Shown here piece after piece: positions 8,509 to 21,431 of a stretch of DNA of 54,067 nucleotides. The stretch is from Candidatus Saganbacteria bacterium. GTDB taxonomy: Bacteria > Margulisbacteria > WOR-1 > O2-12-FULL-45-9 > XYB2-FULL-48-7. Within the stretch, counting starts at the first letter, position 1. The number at the start of each line of letters is the position of its first letter. Location of the stretch: contig JAFGHC010000019.1 in NCBI GenBank assembly GCA_016939335.1, positions 87,090 through 141,156 on the forward strand, given 5' to 3'. A program made the translations under genes and the position numbers. The notes beneath the pieces were generated by a model, which did no database searches, had not been told where the DNA came from, and saw only the letters and a list, made by a program, of their open reading frames with translations.

Positions 8509-9648
8509 ATGGAATTTAGTTGTGAAAAAAAGTTATTGCAGAGCGGGGTTTCAGCGGTTGAGCGTCTGGTTGCCACCAGGAGCACGCTGCCGATCATCGG
8601 CAATGTGCTCTTTGAGGCCGGCAAAAGCGGGATCAAACTTTCAGCTAATAATTTAGAGATCGGTCTGGAATTAGCGCTCAAAGCCAATGTTAATCGCGAG
8701 GGTTCCGTCCTGCTGCCGGCCAAGACGTTGAGCGGGATAGTGTCAAAGCTGCCGGAAACGGCGGTCAGCTTCAAGTTGAACGAGAATGGCACCGTTCGAA
8801 TTTCCTATGACCAGTCGCATTTCAACCTTCATTCACTGCCGCCGGACGAATTTCCTTCTCTGCCGAAAGTGAAAGAGGGAAAAACCTTTGCGGTCGATCC
8901 GGCCCTTTTTGGCAAAATGATCAGGCAAACGATCTTTTCGGTCTCGGCCAGCGAAGACAAATACCTCCTGACCGGCGTGCTGATCGAAACGGGCAAGGGC
9001 AGCCTGCCGGGCGACAATTCAACTATCAGATTGATAGCGACCGATGGCTACCGTTTGGCCAAGCGCGGCGGCAAGACCGAGGCGCGGGGCGACGGCGGCA
9101 TCAATGTGATCGTGCCGGCCCGGGCGCTCGCGGAACTGGCCAAGATCCTGGAAGGCGGCAAGGGCGAACAGCTCAAGGTCATCGTTTCTGGCGAGCAGAT
9201 CAGCTTCCGTTACGGCGAATCTTACCTGGTCTCGCGGCTGATCCAGGGGCAATTTCCCGATTATAAGCAGGTCATCCCTAAAAAGAGCGCGGCTAAAGTC
9301 GCACTCAACACCAAAGACTTCCTCAAGGCGGCAGAAAGGGCGGCCGTGATCGCTTCCGGCTCCGCCAATGTCACTCTTTTCGAGGTCAGGGCCGGCAAGA
9401 TGCACCTCTCGGCCAACACGCCCGATGTCGGCAGCGTCGACGAGGTGCTGGCGGCGGAAATCAAAGGGTCGGACAAGGCGCGGGCTTCGTTCAATATCCG
9501 CCTGATCACCGACGTGCTTGGCGTGGTCGAGACGGAAAAAACAGTCGTGGAGCTGGGGGAAGGCCTAAGTCCGGGCGTGATCAAGCCCGAAGGGGACGAC
9601 GATTACCTGTACATCGTCATGCCGATCCGCACCCAAGAGGCCGCTTAG
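8509..9648 (+). CDS. dnaN: DNA polymerase III sliding clamp (beta subunit)
   Basis: A 379-residue clamp beginning MEFSCEKKLLQSGVSAVERLV, with three repeated clamp domains and a C-terminal YLYIVMPIRTQ tail typical of DnaN. The ATG at 8509 is preferred over the in-frame TTG at 8479 because GGAAGGGG (8492-8499) sits 9 bases upstream. It tethers the replicative polymerase to DNA. The TAG stop directly abuts the next gene. Confidence 0.96.
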   Translation: MEFSCEKKLLQSGVSAVERLVATRSTLPIIGNVLFEAGKSGIKLSANNLEIGLELALKANVNREGSVLLPAKTLSGIVSKLPETAVSFKLNENGTVRISYDQSHFNLHSLPPDEFPSLPKVKEGKTFAVDPALFGKMIRQTIFSVSASEDKYLLTGVLIETGKGSLPGDNSTIRLIATDGYRLAKRGGKTEARGDGGINVIVPARALAELAKILEGGKGEQLKVIVSGEQISFRYGESYLVSRLIQGQFPDYKQVIPKKSAAKVALNTKDFLKAAERAAVIASGSANVTLFEVRAGKMHLSANTPDVGSVDEVLAAEIKGSDKARASFNIRLITDVLGVVETEKTVVELGEGLSPGVIKPEGDDDYLYIVMPIRTQEAA

Positions 9649-14486
<4,838 letters not shown>

Positions 14487-14499
<13 letters not shown>

Positions 14500-14514
14500 A
14501 CCTACTTGCCTTTC
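14487..14514. terminator. Shared inverted repeat at convergent gene ends, possible bidirectional terminator
   Basis: GAAAGGCAA (14487-14495) and TTGCCTTTC (14506-14514) form a 9-bp perfect stem with a 10-base loop. Both stop codons lie in the loop. The repeat encodes the Lys-Gly-Lys C-terminus of both gyrA and the opposing thioredoxin-like gene. There is no long T-tract, so termination function is uncertain. Confidence 0.4.
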
Positions 14515-14912
14515 ATCGAGGCCAGGATGCGCAGGATCCCCGCCTTGTCGAGGTACCCTTCATGCCGGGTAAAGACCCGCCCGGCGGGAGTTATAAAGAC
14601 CAGCGTCGGCACCGCGGTCACGCCGTAGTATTCGGTCAGCTGCGGCTCGTTGAGCGTGTCGGCTGACGAAAAATCCGCCGCCCCTTTATATTTTTTTGCC
14701 AGTTCGTTGGAAACGAAAACCGCCAGATCGGACTCGCCTTCGCCTTTCTGGTACAGAGTGATGACGCGGGGGAGGGCGGTTTTGACCGCGGCCAGCTTCG
14801 GCGGCGGCGGCTTGACCGGGGCGGCATTCTGATAGAACCTGAACAGAACAAAGCCGGCGAGCAGCAGGGCAAAGAAAAGAACGAGCCAGACCCAGTAATT
14901 TATTTTCATCAT
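14502..14912 (-). CDS. Membrane-anchored thioredoxin-fold protein without CXXC
   Basis: A 136-residue protein with one N-terminal membrane helix (residues ~7-25) and a proline-rich linker, followed by a thioredoxin-like domain (PRVITLYQKGEGESDLAVFV, then YYGVTAVPTLVFITPAG with the cis-Pro motif). The usual CXXC active site is absent, so it is unlikely to be a redox enzyme. It probably faces the periplasm. Convergent with gyrA, divergent from the GerMN gene. Confidence 0.7.
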   Translation of the reverse strand: MMKINYWVWLVLFFALLLAGFVLFRFYQNAAPVKPPPPKLAAVKTALPRVITLYQKGEGESDLAVFVSNELAKKYKGAADFSSADTLNEPQLTEYYGVTAVPTLVFITPAGRVFTRHEGYLDKAGILRILASMKGK

Positions 14913-14978
14913 TTCCCCTCCCTCGAGTTTTGGCCATTATAGCACCCGGAAATATTTTGTGATAGACTTTATGCCCTG

Positions 14979-15515
14979 ATGAAACGGAAAATGAAATCGC
15001 CCAAACCTGCCGGGGCCGGCTTTCCTTGGCTCGCGGCGTTGCTGGTCGGCGGCGTACTGGTCCTGGCCTGGCTTTTTAATTTGCTGCCCGCCAGCCGCCC
15101 CGGCCAGCCAACGGTGCGCGCCTATTTTTTTAAGGGCGATCGGCTGGCCGCGGTGGAACGCCGGCAGCTGGCTGACCAGCCGCCGCTCAAGCAGGCGCTC
15201 GATGAGGTTCTGGGCGGCCCGACCAGCCGCGAGCTGGAAGCGGGCTTTACCACGCAGATCCCGCCGGCGGTCAAGCTGCGCGGCCTGAAGATCAAAGGGA
15301 ACGTCGCCATCGTCGATTTGAGCCGCGAGCTGGAAGATTACGGCGGGGGCTCGGCCAAGGTCGAGGGGATCGTTGCGCAGCTGGTCTATACCGCGACCGA
15401 AATACCGGGGATCGATCAGGCCTGGCTCTGGGTGGAAGGGGCGCATGAAGTGGTGCTGGGGGGCGAAGGGCTGGTGCTGGACCGTCCCTTAGGCCGGCGC
15501 GATCTCAAGTATTAG
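14979..15515 (+). CDS. GerMN-domain membrane-anchored protein
   Basis: A 178-residue protein: basic N-terminus, one membrane helix (~17-34), then a GerMN-like domain ([74 protein letters not shown]). The domain occurs in spore-germination GerM and in envelope lipoproteins; there is no sign of sporulation genes here. Its last 27 bases overlap the convergent gcvPA end. Confidence 0.75.
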   Translation: MKRKMKSPKPAGAGFPWLAALLVGGVLVLAWLFNLLPASRPGQPTVRAYFFKGDRLAAVERRQLADQPPLKQALDEVLGGPTSRELEAGFTTQIPPAVKLRGLKIKGNVAIVDLSRELEDYGGGSAKVEGIVAQLVYTATEIPGIDQAWLWVEGAHEVVLGGEGLVLDRPLGRRDLKY

Positions 15516-16700
15516 TTTGTCCAGCGCGCTCTTTTTCGCCAGCTCGGTGACGCAGATCAGCCGGTGGCCAGCCAATTCCGGATAATGGTCAGCGAGATCG
15601 AGCCCGACCTTTTGCCGCGTCTTGACCACCAGCTCATTGAAAACCGGCGTCGCCGGCCAGCGCGCCGCCCCCTTCAGCCGGGCTTTTAAATAATGCGTTT
15701 TTTGCAGGCAGAGCCCCGCCACCTGTTTCAAGCCGGCCTTTCCTAATAACGAAAGATAAACGGTCGCGGCCAGCGCGCAGAGCGCTTCGTTGCTGCAGAT
15801 ATTGGAAGTCGCCCGCTCGCGCCGGATATGCTGCTCGCGGGTCGCCAGCGTCAGCACATAGCCCGGCTGGCCGTCGCAAGCGCTGGTCCGCCCGACGATC
15901 CGGCCCGGCAGCTGCCGCAGGAAGTCATTTTTTGTCGCGAAGAGGCCGAGGCCCGGCCCGCCGAAATTGCGGGGCAGACCGAGGGACTGGCCCTCGCCGA
16001 CGACGATGTCGGCGCCGTAGCGCCCCGGAGCCTGGAGCAGGCCGAGCGAGATCGGATAGGCGCTGACGACAAACAGCGCCCCGGCGGCGTGGACTTTGCC
16101 GGCCAGCCCGGCAACGGTTTCCAGGTTGCCGAAAAAGTTGGGCTGCTGGAGGATCAGGCAGGCGGTTTTGGGGGTTAGAGGGCAGGGGGCAGAGGTTAGG
16201 CCGGAAGCCGGATCAAAAGGGATTTCTGTCAAAGCCAGGTCGGCGGCGCGGCAGTACGTCCTCAAAACTTCCCGATAATTAGGGTGGACGGCCTGTGAAA
16301 CAGCGATCTCTTTGCGCCCGGTGAGGCGGCAGGCCATGAACGCCGCTTCGGCCAGCGCGGTCGCCCCGTCGTAAAGCGAGGCGTTGGCCGCCTCCAGGCC
16401 GGTCAGCTCGCAGATCAGCGACTGGTATTCGTAGGCCGCCTGGAGCGTTCCCTGGCTGACTTCCGGCTGGTAAGGGGTATAGGCGGTATAAAATTCGGCG
16501 CGGCCGACAAGATGTTTAACGGCGCTGGGCACGAAGTGCGAGTAAGAACCGGCGCCGAGCCAGTTCGCCTGAACATCATTTTTTTCACTGGCCAGGCGGA
16601 GGGCCTCGAGCAGCTCCGGTTCGCTGAGCGGCGCGGGCAGATTAAGCGGGGTTTTCAGCCGGATGCCGGCCGGCAAAACGGGGGCATAATCGGGGCTCAC
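15489..16700 (-). CDS. gcvPA: Glycine dehydrogenase (decarboxylating) subunit 1, N-terminally short
   Basis: A 403-residue P-protein subunit 1 of the glycine cleavage system. Conserved blocks include [38 protein letters not shown] and [17 protein letters not shown]. The GTG start at 16700 overlaps the gcvH stop (GTGA). Compared with remembered family members of about 440 residues it lacks roughly the first 30, and gcvH coding occupies the space upstream. A heptanucleotide-repeat array (16172-16199) inserts a Pro/Thr/Ser-rich loop near the middle. No gcvPB lies next to it. Confidence 0.9.
   Translation of the reverse strand: MSPDYAPVLPAGIRLKTPLNLPAPLSEPELLEALRLASEKNDVQANWLGAGSYSHFVPSAVKHLVGRAEFYTAYTPYQPEVSQGTLQAAYEYQSLICELTGLEAANASLYDGATALAEAAFMACRLTGRKEIAVSQAVHPNYREVLRTYCRAADLALTEIPFDPASGLTSAPCPLTPKTACLILQQPNFFGNLETVAGLAGKVHAAGALFVVSAYPISLGLLQAPGRYGADIVVGEGQSLGLPRNFGGPGLGLFATKNDFLRQLPGRIVGRTSACDGQPGYVLTLATREQHIRRERATSNICSNEALCALAATVYLSLLGKAGLKQVAGLCLQKTHYLKARLKGAARWPATPVFNELVVKTRQKVGLDLADHYPELAGHRLICVTELAKKSALDKLILEIAPA
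16172..16199. repeat. Heptanucleotide-periodic array inside gcvPA
   Basis: Four 7-base units in register (GGGTTAG, AGGGCAG, GGGGCAG, AGGTTAG) lie within gcvPA, encoding a loop with [10 protein letters not shown]. The unit differs from those at the other heptamer arrays in this window. Being a multiple of 7, gain or loss of one unit would break the frame. Confidence 0.7.
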
Positions 16701-17074
16701 TTAAGGAGCTTTTGATAATCAGCGGCGGAGAGCAAGCTGTTGAGATCAGCCGGGTTCGCCATCTCGACCTTGATGATCCAGCCGCTGTCGTAGGGGGAAT
16801 CGTTGACCAGCTCCGGCTGCTTTTCCAGCGCGGCGTTGCGGTCGACGACTTTGCCCGCGACCGGGCAGAACAGACTGGAAACGGATTTGACCGATTCGAC
16901 CACGCCGAACTCCTGCATGGCGGCCAGTTCTTTGCCGAGCGGCGGGACCTCGACGTAGACGACGTCACCGAGCGAATCCTGGGCGTAGTCGGTAATGCCA
17001 ATCGCCGCAACCGTGCCGTCGGCTTTGACCCATTCGTGTTCCTTGCTGTACTTGAGGTTTTCCGGGAAAATCAT
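16697..17074 (-). CDS. gcvH: Glycine cleavage system H protein
   Basis: A 125-residue lipoyl carrier. [11 protein letters not shown] contains the lipoylated Lys63. [32 protein letters not shown] is the typical N-terminal half. It shuttles the aminomethyl group between P- and T-proteins. The stop overlaps the gcvPA GTG. Confidence 0.97.
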   Translation of the reverse strand: MIFPENLKYSKEHEWVKADGTVAAIGITDYAQDSLGDVVYVEVPPLGKELAAMQEFGVVESVKSVSSLFCPVAGKVVDRNAALEKQPELVNDSPYDSGWIIKVEMANPADLNSLLSAADYQKLLK

Positions 17075-17075
17075 T

Positions 17076-17366
17076 TCAGCTTTCTAATTTGGTGACCTTG
17101 CCGCGGCAGTAAGCGAAGACCAGGCCGGCGAAAATTATCCGGGCCAGGCTGTCGGAGAGGCGGTCGTAAAGCATCTTTTTCTGGTAATAGACATCCAGCG
17201 ATTGTTCGTTGTCGGCGAACGGGGCCGCCGGCTGGTTAACCGAGAACGCCGTTCCCCTGGTCATGACCAGGCCGACCGTGGCGCCGGAGAGGTCAACCAG
17301 GCCCCAGAAGAGAACAAAAAGAGCGACCAGGCAGATGATGTAGTAATAAGCCCGCTGGAGGTTCAT
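17076..17366 (-). CDS. Small two-helix membrane protein within the gcv operon
   Basis: A 96-residue protein with an N-terminal hydrophobic helix (YYYIICLVALFVLFWGLVDL), a polar central part, and a second hydrophobic segment (LARIIFAGLVFAYC) near the C-terminus. I do not recognise a family. It lies one base before gcvH and seven bases after gcvT, so it is co-transcribed with glycine cleavage genes. A link to glycine metabolism is only positional. Confidence 0.65.
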   Translation of the reverse strand: MNLQRAYYYIICLVALFVLFWGLVDLSGATVGLVMTRGTAFSVNQPAAPFADNEQSLDVYYQKKMLYDRLSDSLARIIFAGLVFAYCRGKVTKLES

Positions 17367-17373
17367 GACGGGA

Positions 17374-18435
17374 TCATTTTACTCCCTGCCGGAAGGCCTT
17401 GTCAACGACTTTCCCCGAGTACTTTGCGCCGCGGATCTCGACGGCAACCTGCGCCGCGGGAGCGGTAAGATAGGCGAGGGCGACCGGGCGCCGCAGCGTC
17501 GGGGAAAAAGTGCCGCTGGTGACGGCCCCGAGCGGCCGGCCGTCAACGGTAAAGACCCGCGCTCCCTGGCGGGGGATCGCCCGCCCGTCCAACTCAATGC
17601 CGACCAGTTGTTTCTTTCTTCCCTGGGACTTTTCGGCAAGCAGCGCCGCCCGTCCGGCGAATTCACTTTTATCAAACTTGACCGCCCAGCCGTAGCCGGC
17701 CTCGAGCGGCGTGGTCGATTCGTCATATTCATGGCCGTAGAGCGGCAGTCCGGCTTCCAGGCGCAGCGTGTCGCGCGCCCCCAGGCCGCAAGGTTGAACG
17801 CCTTCTTTCATAAAAGCCTGCCAGAGCTTGGCGGCCTCGGTTTTGGCGACGATCAGCTCACAACCGTCTTCCCCGGTGTAACCGGTGCGCGAAATGATGA
17901 TGTCGCGCCACCAGATGGCGTGGTTTTTTTTCAGGCCGGCCAGCGCCGCGCTCAGGACTTTTTCGGCCAGCTGACAGGCCTGCGGCCCCTGGAGCGAGAG
18001 GGCGCAGTAGGCGTCATAAAAACCGACCGAGGAATTATCGCCGAACGCCTTGAGCCGGGCGGCAACGCGCTCGGCGTTGACGGCGTTGGCGACGATCAAA
18101 TAGAACATCGGCAGGCGGTAGACCAGCAGGTCGTCGATCACGCCGCCGCGCTCGTTGCAGAGGAGCGAGTACTGGCACTGGTTCATCGAAAGCCGCGCCG
18201 CGTCGTTCGTGGCCGCTTTTTGGACCAGCGCCAGCGCCCCGTCGCCCTCAACCTTGATCAGCCCCATGTGGCCGATGTCGAACAACCCGGCGGCGCGGCG
18301 CACGGCCTGATGCTCGGCGAGGATCCCGGCCGGATAGGAGACCGGCATCTCCCAGCCGGCGAAGGGGACCAGCTTGGCGCCCAGGCGCAGGTGTTCTTCG
18401 TAGAGCGGGGTCCGCTTGAGGATTTCCGCCGCCAT
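17374..18435 (-). CDS. gcvT: Aminomethyltransferase (glycine cleavage T protein)
   Basis: A 353-residue T-protein. It contains VPFAGWEMPVSYPAGILAEHQAVR, FDIGHMGLIKVEG, SRTGYTGEDGCEL, and the C-terminal EAGYGWAVKFDKSEFAGRAAL and GAVTSGTFSPTLRRPVALAYL. It transfers the methylene group to tetrahydrofolate, matching folD in the same window. The start directly abuts the hisC stop. Confidence 0.96.
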   Translation of the reverse strand: MAAEILKRTPLYEEHLRLGAKLVPFAGWEMPVSYPAGILAEHQAVRRAAGLFDIGHMGLIKVEGDGALALVQKAATNDAARLSMNQCQYSLLCNERGGVIDDLLVYRLPMFYLIVANAVNAERVAARLKAFGDNSSVGFYDAYCALSLQGPQACQLAEKVLSAALAGLKKNHAIWWRDIIISRTGYTGEDGCELIVAKTEAAKLWQAFMKEGVQPCGLGARDTLRLEAGLPLYGHEYDESTTPLEAGYGWAVKFDKSEFAGRAALLAEKSQGRKKQLVGIELDGRAIPRQGARVFTVDGRPLGAVTSGTFSPTLRRPVALAYLTAPAAQVAVEIRGAKYSGKVVDKAFRQGVK

Positions 18436-19503
18436 TTAGATGGCCGCTTTCAGCGCCGCGACCAGCTTTTCGTTCTGCTCCCGCGTCCCGATCGAAACGC
18501 GGACCGCGTCAGGGAAGCCGAACGAGGTCAGCGGGCGGACAACGACCCGCTGTTTCAGCAGAGCGAGGAAAACCTCGTCGGCCGGGCGCTTGACGCCGAT
18601 AAAAATAAAATTGGCCTCGGTTTTCTTATAATCCAAGTTTAATTTGTCGAACTGGCCGTAAAGATATTTCTTTTGTTCCGAATTATTGCGGAAGGTTTTT
18701 TCCAGAAAAGCGCGGTCGCCGAGGGCGGCCAGCCCGCCGGCCTGGGCCAGGCGGCTGACGTTAAAAGGCATCTTTGCCTTGAAGAGCGGCGCGGTCAGCT
18801 CTTTTTTCGCCAGCGCGTAGCCGAGGCGCAGCCCGGCCAGCCCGTAAAACTTGGAGAAGGTGCGCAGCATCATGACATTGCGCCCGTCGCGAATCGCCCG
18901 CACCGTTTCGGGGAAATCGGGGCGCTCCGCGAACTCCGCGTAAGCCTCGTCAACAATGATCAGCGCTTGCGGCGGCACTTTGGCCAGGAAGGCGGCGAAC
19001 TCCCCGGCCGAGAAAGAAGCGCCGGTCGGATTGTTGGGATTGGTCAGGAAAATCAGCTTGGTCTTCCCGGTCACCGCCGCGGCGATCCCGTCGAGATCGA
19101 GGGCAAAACCATTGAGAGCGACAAAGACCGGCTTCGCGTCAAAGAGCCGCGACACGAGCTCGTAAACCGCGAAGGCGTGGCGCGCAATGATAACTTCCTC
19201 GCCCGGATTGAGATAAGTGGCGGCGATGATCTGGAGCAGGTCGTCCTCGCCGTTGCCGCAGGCGACGCAGTCGGCGGGGAGGCCGAATTTAGCGCCCAGC
19301 GCCTCGCGCAGCAGGAGCGATTTCTGATCGGGATAGATCTGAAGTTTGGCGCCCTCGGCCGCAATCGCCTCCAGCGCTTTCGGGGAGGGACCGAAAGGAT
19401 TTTCGTTGGAAGCCAGCTTAATGATGCCCGGCTCCGCCGGGGTCTTGCCGGGGAGGTACTCGGCCAGCCGGCCGACCGCCGGGCGGGTCAGTTCCTCCGG
19501 CAT
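18436..19503 (-). CDS. hisC: Histidinol-phosphate aminotransferase
   Basis: A 355-residue fold-type I PLP aminotransferase. LASNENPFGPSPKALEAIA, NPNNPTGASFS, IIVDEAYAEF and RTFSKFYGLAGLRLGY (PLP Lys in FSKFYG) are the HisC pattern. It converts imidazole-acetol phosphate to histidinol phosphate. It sits in an operon with gcvT, away from hisD at 49.6 kb. A related aromatic aminotransferase cannot be fully excluded. Confidence 0.9.
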   Translation of the reverse strand: MPEELTRPAVGRLAEYLPGKTPAEPGIIKLASNENPFGPSPKALEAIAAEGAKLQIYPDQKSLLLREALGAKFGLPADCVACGNGEDDLLQIIAATYLNPGEEVIIARHAFAVYELVSRLFDAKPVFVALNGFALDLDGIAAAVTGKTKLIFLTNPNNPTGASFSAGEFAAFLAKVPPQALIIVDEAYAEFAERPDFPETVRAIRDGRNVMMLRTFSKFYGLAGLRLGYALAKKELTAPLFKAKMPFNVSRLAQAGGLAALGDRAFLEKTFRNNSEQKKYLYGQFDKLNLDYKKTEANFIFIGVKRPADEVFLALLKQRVVVRPLTSFGFPDAVRVSIGTREQNEKLVAALKAAI

Positions 19504-20223
19504 TTAGAACGGATTGGCCCAGCTGAAACCGATCAGCCCGGTCCGCTGGTCCTTGGCCTGACCGCCGTCAAGCACGTTCAGGCCGCTGATGTTGAGCGAG
19601 AAGATCGGCGTAAAGTAAAAGCGGACCCCGCCGTTGACCTGAAAGAGGGTCTCGCCGGCCATCAGGTCGGCCACGACGAACAAATTGTCGCTGATCGCCA
19701 CGTCCAGCCCGGCCACGCCCAGCGGCCGGAACTTATAATCCGGGAAATCGGCCATGAAGCCAAAGGTCAGTTTCGGCCCGGCTTTGAAGTATTTCGTCGC
19801 GACCATGTAAACGTCGGTCTGCGTGTAAGAGAAGAGATTTTCCACCCCCAGCGCCAGCAGGAGCGGATCGGGCTCGTCGCCGGTCGAGAGCGAAAGCTTC
19901 ATGTTGACAAAAACCCCCTCGCGGAGTTTGTTGGTCGCTTTGTCGGTCCCGCCGACGATGCCGAGCTCCAGGCCGTGGAACGCCCCCAGATTCATCATGT
20001 AACTGACCGCCGCTTCCGAAGAAGCCTGCCCATTTGAGGAGAGGACCGAGCCGTAGTTCAACCCCAGATTGAAGTTCTTATATTGAATAATGTCGGCCGA
20101 AGGGACGCGCACCAGCCCTGTCGGGCCGCTCACGGCCGGCGCCGGAAAGATGGTGGAATCGGCCGCCGCCGGCAGGACGCAGAAACAGATCAGGCAACAT
20201 CCAACGAAGAACGGCTTAAACAT
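19504..20223 (-). CDS. Secreted outer-membrane beta-barrel-like protein
   Basis: A 239-residue protein with a signal peptide (MFKPFFVGCCLICFCVLPAAA, cut before DS), then alternating amphipathic strands such as YKNFNLGLNYGSVLSS and FQVNGGVRFYFTP, ending in Phe as many outer-membrane barrels do. The ATG at 20223 is chosen for its GGAGG at 7 bases; ATG at 20229 would have only one base of spacing. It overlaps the glycosyltransferase stop by eight bases and abuts hisC. Function unknown. Confidence 0.7.
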   Translation of the reverse strand: MFKPFFVGCCLICFCVLPAAADSTIFPAPAVSGPTGLVRVPSADIIQYKNFNLGLNYGSVLSSNGQASSEAAVSYMMNLGAFHGLELGIVGGTDKATNKLREGVFVNMKLSLSTGDEPDPLLLALGVENLFSYTQTDVYMVATKYFKAGPKLTFGFMADFPDYKFRPLGVAGLDVAISDNLFVVADLMAGETLFQVNGGVRFYFTPIFSLNISGLNVLDGGQAKDQRTGLIGFSWANPF

Positions 20224-21346
20224 CAGCATTCCTCCTTCTTTCGGTGAGAGAATTATAAACAGTTTCGACCTGCTTTGCAACAACTTCGGACGAGAAACGG
20301 GCGCGCGCGTCGGCCTGCGCGGCCGCCGCCAGGCTTGCCCGCTGCGCTTCGTCAGAGAGCAGTTGCCTGATCCGCGAGATGAAAGGCTCGAGGTCGCGGC
20401 CGACCAGGTAGCCGTCAACTCCCGAGCGGACCGTGCCGATCAGCCCGCCGGCAAAAAGGGCGACGACCGGCAGGCCGGCCGCCTTGGCTTCCGCGATGAC
20501 CATCCCCTGCGTCTCGGTCAGGGAAGCAAAGACAAAAATGTCGCCCAGGGAATAATAGTTCAGGACCTCGGGATAAGCGATCTCGCCGATAAGCGTCACG
20601 TTCTTGAGGCGTAATTCACGCAGTTCTTCCTCGAGCGGCCCGCCGCCGACCAGCACCAGCCGGACGTCAGGCTGGCCGAGCCGGGCGAAAGCTTCGATCA
20701 GAAAATGCAGGTTTTTTTCCTTGGAGAGGCGGCCGACGTAGAGCAGGACCTTCTCCTCCGGCCTGATCCTGTACCGGCGGCGGAGCGCCTCACGCATCGC
20801 CGCCGGGTCGGCGGGATAACGTGACAGCTCAATGCCCGACGGGATGACGTGGACCGGCCGGCGGACCTGCCAGGCGAGCAGGACCCGCTTGGCCAGCACT
20901 GACGGGGCGATGATCGCGTCGGCGCCGCGGCAGAAGCTGTGCAGGTAAGCGGAAAGCCCGAGCCGGCCCAGCGGCGCCGGCAGGAACCAGGCGTAATGGA
21001 GGTAGCGGGTAAAGAGAGTATGAAAAGTATAGACCAGCGGGACTTTTCTCCGGCGGGCGACGAAGCCGGCCAGCAGGCCGGCCTGGAAGGGCGAATGGCT
21101 GTGAACAAGGTCGACTTCCGGGACCGATTTGACGAAGGGGAGCGCCAGGCGGAAGTTCGGGTAGCCGCTGGCGATCGAAGGAAAACGGAAAATATCCGGA
21201 TCGCTGTCCCGATGGTTGGGGTAGCTGGGGGCGAAAATGTAGACTTTGTGCCCCAGCCGGCGCAGTTCATTAACGAGGATCTCGGCGGAATTGGTCACGC
21301 CGGAGAGGTAGGGCTTGTACGAATCAAGAAAAAAGGCGATTTTCAT
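20216..21346 (-). CDS. GT4-family glycosyltransferase
   Basis: A 376-residue GT-B enzyme. The N-terminal FFLDSYKPYLSGVTNSAEILVNEL, central VHSHSPFQAGLLAGFVAR and VIPSGIEL, and C-terminal LTETQGMVIAEAKAAGLPVVA (EX7E region) are characteristic of GT4 enzymes, including lipid glycosyltransferases. Acceptor and sugar cannot be read from the sequence. First gene of the leftward run leading to hisC-gcv. Left boundary of the AT-rich HEPN/AlbA_2 cassette. Confidence 0.88.
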   Translation of the reverse strand: MKIAFFLDSYKPYLSGVTNSAEILVNELRRLGHKVYIFAPSYPNHRDSDPDIFRFPSIASGYPNFRLALPFVKSVPEVDLVHSHSPFQAGLLAGFVARRRKVPLVYTFHTLFTRYLHYAWFLPAPLGRLGLSAYLHSFCRGADAIIAPSVLAKRVLLAWQVRRPVHVIPSGIELSRYPADPAAMREALRRRYRIRPEEKVLLYVGRLSKEKNLHFLIEAFARLGQPDVRLVLVGGGPLEEELRELRLKNVTLIGEIAYPEVLNYYSLGDIFVFASLTETQGMVIAEAKAAGLPVVALFAGGLIGTVRSGVDGYLVGRDLEPFISRIRQLLSDEAQRASLAAAAQADARARFSSEVVAKQVETVYNSLTERRRNADV

Positions 21347-21431
21347 GGATTTGTTTTTCCTTGGAGATGAAAATGAACTAAATCCCGCTCACTCCAAATA
21401 TTTACAGTATTTAAGCCAAATAATGAGGTTT

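Noticed and set aside
17365-20037. Long plus-strand frames opposite gcvT, hisC and the outer-membrane gene
   Set aside because: Shadows of well supported minus-strand genes.
19504-20229. Glycine riboswitch ahead of the gcv genes
   Set aside because: The genes upstream of gcvT are tightly packed coding sequence; no untranslated leader is available.
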